From positions 1 through 14,509 of the forward strand of contig JAIRZU010000044.1 in NCBI GenBank assembly GCA_031267075.1: a stretch of 14,509 nt of DNA, written 5' to 3'. How positions within the stretch are numbered: position 1 is the stretch's first letter; each line of letters starts with the position of its first letter. Source of the stretch: Holosporales bacterium. GTDB lineage: Bacteria > Pseudomonadota > Alphaproteobacteria > RUG11792. The position numbers and the translations under genes are program-made. Below are positions 1 to 6,352 of the stretch, one piece after another. The notes under the pieces are model-generated. The model ran no database searches and was not told the origin of the DNA. It saw only the letters and a program-made list of their open reading frames with translations.

Positions 1-116
1 CCCATAGGCTCATTCATGACTCTATTGCAGTCTTTGCATTTGTAACGCTGGTTTTTCCAGCTGGTCCTTCCATTTTTGACGAGATTTGTTGATTGGCAAT
101 GCGGACAACATTCCAT
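1..116 (-). CDS. IS1-like transposase zinc-ribbon protein, 5' part only
   Basis: Reading leftwards from an ATG at 116, about 38 codons are open to the window edge, so the gene is incomplete. The peptide starts MECCPHCQSTNLVKNG and continues with a second cysteine pair in QRYKCKDC. This CPxC...YxCKxC zinc ribbon followed by basic residues is typical of the N-terminal protein (InsA) of IS1-family elements, which binds the element ends. ISXO2/IS1595-type transposases also start with a zinc ribbon, so the family is not certain. An AAAGGTG ribosome site lies about 8 bases upstream of the ATG. A 93-codon frame at 14-295 on the same strand overlaps it in another phase; it has no recognisable domain and I treat it as a shadow. 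The catalytic part and the far end of the element are outside the window. Confidence 0.6.
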   Translation of the reverse strand, partial: MECCPHCQSTNLVKNGRTSWKNQRYKCKDCNRVMNEPM

Positions 117-269
117 GTGGCGACACCTTTAGCGAATCTTTGTGCAAGTATACCACTCCTGTCATCAACTAGATAAATGGATGTCTCCCTTTTATCCTTC
201 AATACTTGTTCTTTATTTAAAACTATGCCATCATAAAAGTATAGAACATTATTCGAAAGGTTTAAAAGA

Positions 270-1112
270 ATGCTAAAAACAATAGCGTGTATCATGGGGG
301 GATTAATAATCTATACTGGTGAAGCAATGGCGAGCTTCAGGGAATTCTCACCGGCCCCATCAACGAGTGGGCATCACCGGAGGCCGCAATACGATGAGGC
401 ACTCCTACCAGGAACATTCACTGTTGACTCACAGAGAGCCGGAAAGCACAGACTGGCCACAGCCGTGCTGGAAACGTATGGGCAGGATGGGAGTGCACTG
501 AGAAACGCAACTCCAGTTGGGCAGTTGCGAATTGCAGGCCTAATGACCAGTGGGGTACGGGACCTTATGCTCTACATGGACTTCCCTGAGTGGCAAATTG
601 TGAGACAGTTCGGAATGCTTCAGAGAGAACGCCAAGATCTAAATAAGCGTAGAGTCACGGCTTCAACGTTAATCTGCCAGGCGGCGGAAAGAGTGGTAGC
701 TACACTGCATACTCCAGATGCAGGGCCCGCGCAAATAACTCACCGTCTGGACCAGCTTGAGCTCAGCACAGATCTGGATCCAAGAGTACCAGGGCTATGT
801 ACACAGCCCAAGTTCCTTGAGCATCTTTGCGATATGGAATACCTAACCGAAGTGATTGCCACAAGGGCATACCTTGCCAATGCTGCAGTAGGAAACGCAG
901 AGATGGCAGAGAAGGTGCTAGGTAAGGTCGCAAAGGACATTACAAGCAGCTCATGCTTTTCTGTCTTTGAGTGGGCCATGGCTCGCCTAGACAACGCATC
1001 CGATTCCGATGAGGAACAGCAGGGAGCCAGCCAGCCAGAGCTCGACTATCCAGACGTGAAGCGCATAGTCCTGGAGGGAAGCGAGCCGTTGGTAGTTCGA
1101 CGTCCAGCATAA
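270..1112 (+). CDS. Secreted protein of unknown function
   Basis: 280 residues, not recognised. An AAAGG ribosome site at about 256-260 supports the ATG at 270. The N-terminus MLKTIACIMGGLIIYTGEAM is a convincing signal peptide: one Lys, a hydrophobic core, then a likely signal peptidase I cut after AMA near residue 22, giving a mature protein starting SFREF. Export to the periplasm or beyond is therefore likely. The mature part is mainly helical in character with four Cys, and ends in an acidic stretch (DNASDSDEEQQ, around 240-250) before the tail. No transmembrane segment follows the signal. It lies between the transposon fragment and hppA, in the same direction as hppA, but hppA has its own promoter. 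It resembles the other exported proteins here in plan (signal peptide plus an unrecognised body) but shares no obvious sequence with them. Confidence 0.75.
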   Translation: MLKTIACIMGGLIIYTGEAMASFREFSPAPSTSGHHRRPQYDEALLPGTFTVDSQRAGKHRLATAVLETYGQDGSALRNATPVGQLRIAGLMTSGVRDLMLYMDFPEWQIVRQFGMLQRERQDLNKRRVTASTLICQAAERVVATLHTPDAGPAQITHRLDQLELSTDLDPRVPGLCTQPKFLEHLCDMEYLTEVIATRAYLANAAVGNAEMAEKVLGKVAKDITSSSCFSVFEWAMARLDNASDSDEEQQGASQPELDYPDVKRIVLEGSEPLVVRRPA

Positions 1113-1180
1113 AATCCAAAGCAACGCGGAGGAGCCTACTCTCTCTCGTCTAAACGGAGTGGATCACATTTACCCAACCC

Positions 1181-1209
1181 TTGGCACCAGACTCAACATC
1201 TGCTAAAAT
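1181..1209 (+). promoter_or_regulatory. Sigma-70-type promoter of hppA
   Basis: TTGGCA at 1181-1186 and TAAAAT at 1204-1209 are separated by exactly 17 bases, close to the sigma-70 consensus. Transcription would start around 1216. That leaves the ATG at 1250 on the message and rules out translation from the in-frame TTG at 1181. Confidence 0.6.
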
Positions 1210-1249
1210 TCTTGAACGCGAAATGGCGTACCTGATTAAGAGGAGCAGA

Positions 1250-3337
1250 ATGTTAGAAATGGTGTCAACGGTCATTGTGATATGCGGACTAGTAGCGATA
1301 GGCTACGCAATAGCAAAGGCGGGTGCAATAACGAAGCTGCCATGCGGAAGCAAAGAGATGCAAGAGATTGCTGACGCAATCCGAACAGGAGCAAAGACCT
1401 TCCTCAACAGGCAGTACGCAACGATCTCAGTCGTAGGAGCAGTAGTTACAGTCCTCCTTGCCATCTACATGCCACTCTATGTAGCTGTCGGATTTGTTCT
1501 TGGCGCCACACTATCCGGGATATCAGGCTACATAGGGATGAACGTCTCAGTTAGAGCCAATGTTAGAACCGCTGAGGCAGCAAGAGTATCAATGGCAAAG
1601 GCTCTATCAGTCGCGTTTGGCTCGGGTACCATCACTGGCTTGTTAGTTGTAGGGGCCGGCATCTTGGGGGTTGCAGCATACTACCTCACACTCACAACTA
1701 TGGGAGTAGACGACCGTACAACCACTGAGGCTCTCGTAGCACTGAGCTTCGGAGCGTCGCTCATATCAATATTCGCACGATTGGGCGGAGGGATCTTCAC
1801 GAAGGGAGCCGACGTCGGAGCCGACCTAGTTGGTAAGGTTGAATCTGGCATCCCGGAAGACGACCCGAGAAACCCAGCGGTTATAGCCGACAACGTAGGC
1901 GACAACGTAGGCGACTGCGCAGGGATGGCAGCCGACTTGTTCGAGACATATGCAGTAACAATAGTCGCATCCATGGTACTCGCTAGCATATACTTCAGTG
2001 ACTACGCAAAGCAGGTGATGATGCTGTACCCATTAGCCATTAGTGCCGTCTGCATCATAGGCTCCATCGCAGGAACCTTCTTCGTCAAACTCTCCCGTTC
2101 CAACAACGTAATGCAAGCTCTATACAAGGGACTCATAGCATCGGGCATCTTCTCCGTCGGCCTGATAATCCTCGTAAATTACACGATGTTCACGGCACTC
2201 AGTACAAAGATAGAACTCAACACCAATGACATTATTACGCCATTCAACCTACTGCAGTGCAGCCTTGTTGGTGTCGCAGTAACTGGGCTGCTGGTGTGGA
2301 TCACGGAGTACTACACAGCAATCTCATACAGACCTGTGAAGAGCATAGCCAAGGCATCGGAGACAGGCCATGCGACCAACATTATCCAGGGGTTAGCCGT
2401 ATCAATGGAAGCCACCGCAATGCCGGCCATTGTGATCAGCTGTGGAATCATCGCAGCATACGTGTGTGCCGGCCTTTTCGGGATAGCCATAGCCGCGACG
2501 ACGATGCTCGCCTTCGCAGGGATAATCGTAGCACTCGATGCATATGGACCAGTAACCGATAACGCCGGTGGCATCGCTGAAATGTCGGGCTTACCAGAGG
2601 AGGTGAGGACCATCACGGATGCACTCGATGCTGTCGGAAACACAACGAAGGCGGTAACCAAAGGGTACGCAATTGGATCGGCCGGTCTAGCCGCCCTTGT
2701 TCTCTTCGCCACCTACGTCGAGGATCTCGTACACTACTTCCCGAACATAAAAGTAGAGTTCAGCCTCCAGAGCCCGTACGTGTTGGTAGGTCTGCTGATA
2801 GGTGCGATGCTCCCATACCTATTCGGCTCCTTCGGAATGAAGGCAGTTGGGAAGGCAGGTGCATCGGTAGTCGTAGAGGTGAGGCGGCAGTTCAAAGAGA
2901 TCAAGGGAATCATGGATGGTAGCGCGAAGCCAGATTACAAAACTGCCGTTGATATCCTGACAAAGTCGGCTATCAGGGAAATGACCATCCCGTCGATCCT
3001 ACCGCTACTAGCTCCCGTCGTAGTATACTTCTCTATAAACCAGATCGCTGGCCAGGCGGCGGCATTCTCGGCTCTCGGAGCCACTCTCATAGGGACGATT
3101 GTGGCAGGGTTGTTCGTTGCGATATCAATGACGTCAGGAGGTGGCGCCTGGGATAATGCTAAGAAACACATAGAGGATGGGCATCATGGTGGTAAGTACT
3201 CCGACGCCCACAAAGCATCAGTGACTGGTGATACGGTTGGAGACCCATATAAAGACACAGCCGGCCCAGCGATTAATCCGATGATCAAGATCATCAACAT
3301 AGTCGCGATACTGCTCCTCGCGATGCTAGCAAAATAG
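1250..3337 (+). CDS. hppA: Membrane-bound H+-translocating pyrophosphatase, K+-independent type
   Basis: Hydrolyses pyrophosphate and uses the energy to pump protons across the inner membrane. 695 residues, the usual length. Start: AGGAG at 1241-1245 lies four bases before the ATG at 1250, and the promoter at 1181-1209 argues against the longer in-frame start. The first membrane helix is VSTVIVICGLVAIGYAIAKA; many more follow. The pyrophosphate/Mg site is intact: DVGADLVGKVE near residue 185, then the Asp-rich DNVGDNVGDCAGMAADLFE near 213-232, and GDTVGDPYKDTAGPAINP near the C-terminus. The motif GNTTKAVTKG around 463-472 carries Lys where K+-dependent enzymes have Ala (GNTTAA), which is established as the mark of the K+-independent subclass. 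The gene appears to be a single transcription unit ending in the hairpin at 3350-3385. Confidence 0.97.
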   Translation: MLEMVSTVIVICGLVAIGYAIAKAGAITKLPCGSKEMQEIADAIRTGAKTFLNRQYATISVVGAVVTVLLAIYMPLYVAVGFVLGATLSGISGYIGMNVSVRANVRTAEAARVSMAKALSVAFGSGTITGLLVVGAGILGVAAYYLTLTTMGVDDRTTTEALVALSFGASLISIFARLGGGIFTKGADVGADLVGKVESGIPEDDPRNPAVIADNVGDNVGDCAGMAADLFETYAVTIVASMVLASIYFSDYAKQVMMLYPLAISAVCIIGSIAGTFFVKLSRSNNVMQALYKGLIASGIFSVGLIILVNYTMFTALSTKIELNTNDIITPFNLLQCSLVGVAVTGLLVWITEYYTAISYRPVKSIAKASETGHATNIIQGLAVSMEATAMPAIVISCGIIAAYVCAGLFGIAIAATTMLAFAGIIVALDAYGPVTDNAGGIAEMSGLPEEVRTITDALDAVGNTTKAVTKGYAIGSAGLAALVLFATYVEDLVHYFPNIKVEFSLQSPYVLVGLLIGAMLPYLFGSFGMKAVGKAGASVVVEVRRQFKEIKGIMDGSAKPDYKTAVDILTKSAIREMTIPSILPLLAPVVVYFSINQIAGQAAAFSALGATLIGTIVAGLFVAISMTSGGGAWDNAKKHIEDGHHGGKYSDAHKASVTGDTVGDPYKDTAGPAINPMIKIINIVAILLLAMLAK

Positions 3338-3349
3338 CTGCTGTGAGCG

Positions 3350-3385
3350 GGCCCTCAGTGATTTCTTGTTTGAAGCCTGAGGGCC
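3350..3385 (+). terminator. Terminator-like hairpin after hppA
   Basis: A perfect 9-bp inverted repeat, GGCCCTCAG (3350-3358) and CTGAGGGCC (3377-3385), starts 13 bases after the hppA stop, with an 18-base loop. There is no T run directly after it; the nearest (GTTTTT) is about 15 bases on. It may be an imperfect intrinsic terminator or an mRNA-stabilising hairpin. Confidence 0.5.
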
Positions 3386-3429
3386 GGTGATTCGTGAGTT
3401 TTTAGCTGGGCGGGCTGGAGAGGAGGAGG

Positions 3430-4116
3430 TTACTGTCCTTCATCAGGGCACCACTGTTCTTTGAAGTCACATATACATTCCGATCCACCTGCATCCTCTC
3501 GACAGCCTACAACTTCTAGGAATTTCAATTCTTTAGCTCTCAGGGGCCACTCAGAGTTGTGTGCAATAGCCTCACACGTGACCACACCTGCTTGAGACAG
3601 TTTCCGGTCGGATTTTCCTACAGCCTCGCCACTTGTATCCAGGGCCAAACACAAAAACATTTCATAACAAAATTGCGGGAATGTTGGAATGTAATTAGAA
3701 ACATTTCTTGCTCCTCCCGCTATGCCAATGATTTTCTGTATACATGGTTCACTACCATTCACAAGATTGATCACAGGAGCCACCTCGAATAGCACTTCTC
3801 TGAACTTATCGGCATTGGCTTGGAGCATCATACTGAAATTGCTGATACAGCAATCTGTAAATTCGACAAAACTGTGCTCATGAAAGAGCTTGAATGCTTC
3901 TATTGCTTGAGGATCATCGCCTATCTCTTTCAAGAGTTTTTGTTTGACTGGATCAGTTGTGAGGGGAACGCCTCTCAATTCTGGCCGAAACGTTTTATAC
4001 TGCATCTGCGCATTCCATACATCAAGGTAACCAGGGAAATCATGGTAATCTATTCCCTCCCTGCCAAACGCCATACAACTACACATCACATATATCATTA
4101 ACCCAAGCTTTTTCAC
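3430..4116 (-). CDS. Cys-rich secreted protein of unknown function
   Basis: 228 residues from a GTG at 4116, chosen because GGGAGG lies just upstream at 4123-4128, while an earlier in-frame GTG at 4131 has no ribosome site. The N-terminus MKKLGLMIYVMCSCMAFGRE is a signal peptide. The mature protein has about ten Cys, including CC near residue 88 and ECICDFKEQWC at the end, which suggests disulfides formed after export. No known domain is recognised. The gene starts 30 bases after the stop of the metalloprotease gene on the same strand, so the two probably form an operon. The last five residues, PDEGQ, are the same as those of the lipoprotein encoded at 5408-6153, and the surrounding bases match too, which hints at a shared 3' end. 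It is AT-richer than hppA. Confidence 0.7.
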   Translation of the reverse strand: MKKLGLMIYVMCSCMAFGREGIDYHDFPGYLDVWNAQMQYKTFRPELRGVPLTTDPVKQKLLKEIGDDPQAIEAFKLFHEHSFVEFTDCCISNFSMMLQANADKFREVLFEVAPVINLVNGSEPCIQKIIGIAGGARNVSNYIPTFPQFCYEMFLCLALDTSGEAVGKSDRKLSQAGVVTCEAIAHNSEWPLRAKELKFLEVVGCREDAGGSECICDFKEQWCPDEGQ

Positions 4117-4145
4117 GATCAATCCTCCCACCAGGTCTTATACAG

Positions 4146-4898
4146 CTATGCTATCATATACTCTCTCCAGCCGTCCATAAATTTCTGAGATTCTGTAATG
4201 CCTTTGAGTAAATCGCATTCCTTTCTTGATGGCCAGCCATTGTGACTATACCTCGGGTGGAATGGTGTGCCATTGGTGATAGATTGACAGAGATCAAATA
4301 CATGATCACAGATAGGATCATGATTGAAGCATGTTATGGTACGTAGTTCTTCCTTGTTAAACCAGATAGTGCCATCTCTAGTTTTATCAGCGGTGGTTCG
4401 GCTAACATCGTGTAATCCATGACAGAACTCATGAAAGATAGAACCATTAAGCGATTTAAGCTTAGTCCCAAGCGTCCCATCTTCCTTGATATAGTAGTAC
4501 TGCCTTGATGGGATTCCAACTCCCCCTGGATCATACAGGCTCAGGTTAATCTTTACCGCGTAATCTTTAGGAGAGAACAGACTCCCATCTTCATCGTAGT
4601 TAACAAGGTGGATCTTCCTTGCCCTGCTCACCTTAACAAGCAGTAGCTTGAACATGGTATTGCCAACGACATTGGAACAAACATTATCTAATGCTCTGTT
4701 AAAGGTTTCTTTATGAGTAGCTAGATTGCTGAGAGTTTTTCCTTTGTAACTTATCAACGTCTTGTCGAGCTCAATGATCTCACTCAACCTCTTTCTCACA
4801 TCAGTATCTGGAATTGCATCGTAAGCCACCATCTCTTCTGAATCGGTTAAATGTATTTTCCTTACGTTTTCTAGAAATAATTCTCTGTTAAAATTCAT
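4146..4898 (-). CDS. Probable M91-type zinc metalloprotease effector
   Basis: 250 residues. HEFCH at 156-160 fits the HExxH zinc-protease motif. It is preceded by a YDPGGVGIPSRQYYY segment and followed by EELRTIT (183-189), then a segment ending HPRYSHNGW near 214-222. This order (HExxH, then a Glu in an EELRTI-like motif, then a terminal R-Y/H block) is how I recall peptidase family M91, which includes the type III effector NleD, known to cleave host JNK and p38 kinases. The N-terminus (MNFNRELFLENVRK) has no signal peptide, as expected for a protein delivered by a dedicated secretion system and not by Sec. The start is backed by AAAGGA about 8 bases upstream. The first two zinc-binding His and the catalytic Glu are present; assigning E183/E184 as the third ligand is inference. 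Host target unknown. It probably forms an operon with the Cys-rich secreted protein downstream. Confidence 0.65.
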   Translation of the reverse strand: MNFNRELFLENVRKIHLTDSEEMVAYDAIPDTDVRKRLSEIIELDKTLISYKGKTLSNLATHKETFNRALDNVCSNVVGNTMFKLLLVKVSRARKIHLVNYDEDGSLFSPKDYAVKINLSLYDPGGVGIPSRQYYYIKEDGTLGTKLKSLNGSIFHEFCHGLHDVSRTTADKTRDGTIWFNKEELRTITCFNHDPICDHVFDLCQSITNGTPFHPRYSHNGWPSRKECDLLKGITESQKFMDGWREYMIA

Positions 4899-5043
4899 GA
4901 TAATTTTCCTTTCTAAATGAAATTGTTATTTTGTTTGTTAGGCCAAGACCAGCTCTCACATACATTCTTCAAGGTGATGAGTGATCTTACAAGGCAGCAG
5001 GACTGCCACCTGGTATCAGTGTAAGACGTCCTAAATGGGAGAG

Positions 5044-5146
5044 CAAATTATTTTTACGCCCATGTGTAAAATAATCTTCCCCGTTAACCTTTTAGTAACC
5101 CTTCCCACTGTATCATATATCTAGAAGATTAACCTTTGAGGGAGGA
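5044..5146 (+). promoter_or_regulatory. Cassette A promoter, palindrome and ribosome site
   Basis: Copy A of the conserved control cassette. Inverted repeat ATTATTTT (5047-5054) and AAAATAAT (5068-5075), 13 bases apart with TACGCCCATGTG in the gap; then CCGTTAAC and a second half-site, TAACCCTT; then an AT-rich TATCATATAT likely to hold the -10 box; then GGAGGA at 5141-5146, six bases before the ATG. From TATCAT on it matches copy D more closely than B or C. The inverted repeat is a good candidate for a dimeric regulator site. Confidence 0.55.
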
Positions 5147-5152
5147 ATCCTA

Positions 5153-5360
5153 ATGAAAAGCAAATTGGTAGGTTTAACGGTAGCACTGTGTGTTACAGGA
5201 ATGACAGAAGCGGTGGAAGTGAGGAAGGTCTAGAGAGAGAGAGAGTCCTGTAGTTAGCAGAGATGCGCCTCATCTGAATAGGGGGACATTGTTCGAAGCA
5301 ATCGACTATCTCCAGCAATCTATCGACAAAGCGCTGCTATTCCACAGACCTCCCGTGTAG
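5153..5360 (+). pseudogene. Decayed cassette A gene: signal peptide, AG tract, short body
   Basis: The ATG at 5153 has a strong ribosome site and gives a 26-residue product, MKSKLVGLTVALCVTGMTEA plus VEVRKV, which stops at TAG 5231. This looks like a signal peptide with no body. The (AG)7 tract follows at 5232-5245. A second frame, open through the tract, encodes SREREPVVSRDAPHLNRG and continues to TAG at 5358-5360; it matches the post-signal region of cassette B at the start (SREREsPVV). The ATG frame and the body frame differ by one base upstream of the tract. Because the stop lies at the upstream edge of the tract, slippage cannot rescue it. I read this as a remnant with both a frameshift and a truncated body. 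The alternative, a 26-residue peptide, is less likely. Confidence 0.5.
5232..5245 (+). repeat. (AG)7 dinucleotide tract in cassette A
   Basis: Seven AG units followed by TCCTGTAGTT. The tract and these ten bases also occur in cassette B (with eight units) on the other strand, giving a perfect inverted repeat of at least 24 bp between A and B. Confidence 0.85.
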
Positions 5361-5407
5361 AAGCGGGAGTGTACTGGGTAGCTCGAGAGTTTTCGGGGAG
5401 TGGGTGT

Positions 5408-6153
5408 CTACTGTCCTTCGTCAGGCGCAGCTGCAAGTCTGTCGAGTCTCGCTTGTATCTGCTCTAGGCTGTTCTGTATGCTGGCTACCGCACCGTCCAG
5501 ACCATCTACTCGCTGGGCTAGGTTGTGTAATGCTTCGGTCAGCCCCACCTCAAAATCTTCTAATCGTTCGTCGGGCTCGCTGAGTGGACGACCGGTTCTG
5601 AGGGACGGCTCAGGTTGTCCGTCCATGTACTCTTGTTTAGCCTGGTCGTCGTCACTGGTGTTTGCTGGACTGTCCGATCGCTCCGCTCTTCCTTCCTCTG
5701 TTCTCGCTCGGTAGGCGGGTAGTGTTTCCGAAGGTTTTGGTACTATGGTGTTTGGGTTCCTATCTATCAGTTGTTTGAGCTCGATGACGTGCTCTACTAC
5801 GGTGACCATGTAGTTCGGGGTTGGTGCTATACTGTTTATCTCAATCGTTAGTTGTACGGCCCCATTGATCAACCATTGCTGGTGTGTGTATAGGAATAAT
5901 CCCGTTGGAGCTTGGGCTTTTATGGTGGTGGTTCCTTCAGTGCGTTCTGGGATTGCTGGATGGCCGAGTAGATCCTTGAGAACTACCATTGCCTGCTTGA
6001 GTTCGTTTATCTCTCTGTATATCCCAGTTCCTCCAACTGGTACTACCCCTCCAGCTCTCTCAACTACAGGACTCTCTCTCTCTCTCTAGAACTCCAGGCC
6101 TCACAGGCTATTAGTCCTAGTATGAGTGTTGATGTTACGAGTTTGCTTTTCAT
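5408..6153 (-). CDS. Phase-variable lipoprotein B, OFF by one AG unit
   Basis: Translation starts at ATG 6153 behind GGGGAGGA (6159-6166). Residues 1-22 are a lipoprotein signal: MKSK, a hydrophobic core LVTSTLILG, and lipobox LIAC with Cys17 as the lipid site, then EAWSS. Next comes an (AG)8 tract at 6072-6087. With eight units the frame hits TAG within four codons of the tract. With seven (or ten) units it joins the long open body at 5408-6085 and gives 247 residues: SRERE, a Gly/Val-rich linker (GGVVPVGGTG), a middle domain with no recognised family, an acidic, Ser/Asp-rich low-complexity part, and a C-terminal heptad region (LEDFEVGLTEALHNLAQRVD...) likely to form a coiled coil, ending PDEGQ. 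The first ATG inside the body (5989) has no ribosome site, so expression should depend on the tract. Likely an outer-membrane or surface lipoprotein; function unknown. Confidence 0.7.
6072..6087 (-). repeat. (AG)8 slippage tract in lipoprotein B
   Basis: Read on the minus strand, eight AG units start at codon 23 of the cassette B gene, directly after TCT. A change of one unit moves the reading frame by two bases. Seven units join the signal peptide to the body; eight do not. Confidence 0.85.
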
Positions 6154-6158
6154 GTGTT

Positions 6159-6263
6159 TCCTCCCCTTAGAGGATAAAGATTCTATAAGTAGGTCAGCAT
6201 GTGAAGGGTTAAAGAGTAGTTAACGGATGAAATTATTTTCAACATGGGCGTAAAAATAACTTG
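6159..6263 (-). promoter_or_regulatory. Cassette B promoter, palindrome and ribosome site
   Basis: Copy B of the control cassette on the minus strand. The inverted repeat arms are at 6253-6260 and 6232-6239 (one mismatch), with the same 13-base gap holding ACGCCCATG. Then CCGTTAAC and TTTAACCCTT half-sites, an AT-rich stretch with TTATAGAAT as a possible -10 region, and GGGGAGGA five bases before the ATG. It is nearly identical to copy C. It lies back-to-back with the helicase gene starting at 6353, so a regulator bound here could affect both. Confidence 0.55.
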
Positions 6264-6352
6264 CCTCTCGGGACGGTGTATATGTACCATGAATGTATGA
6301 GGGTAGGAGAGCGTCTTTTGCGTAAGGCTCTGGGCGTTTTAGATAGTAGCAA

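Noticed and set aside
14..295. 93-codon minus-strand frame starting MIHAIVFSILL
   Set aside because: Its second half overlaps the IS1-like zinc-ribbon frame in another phase; no recognisable domain.
1137..1148. CTCTCTCTC stretch between the secreted-protein gene and hppA, similar to the AG tracts on the other strand
   Set aside because: It lies between genes, is shorter, and has no cassette leader beside it.
2311..2712. Long minus-strand frame inside hppA
   Set aside because: Shadow of the hppA coding frame.
5285..5300. GTTCGAAGC resembling a tRNA T-loop
   Set aside because: No acceptor stem or anticodon arm can be folded around it; it lies in the decayed cassette A body.
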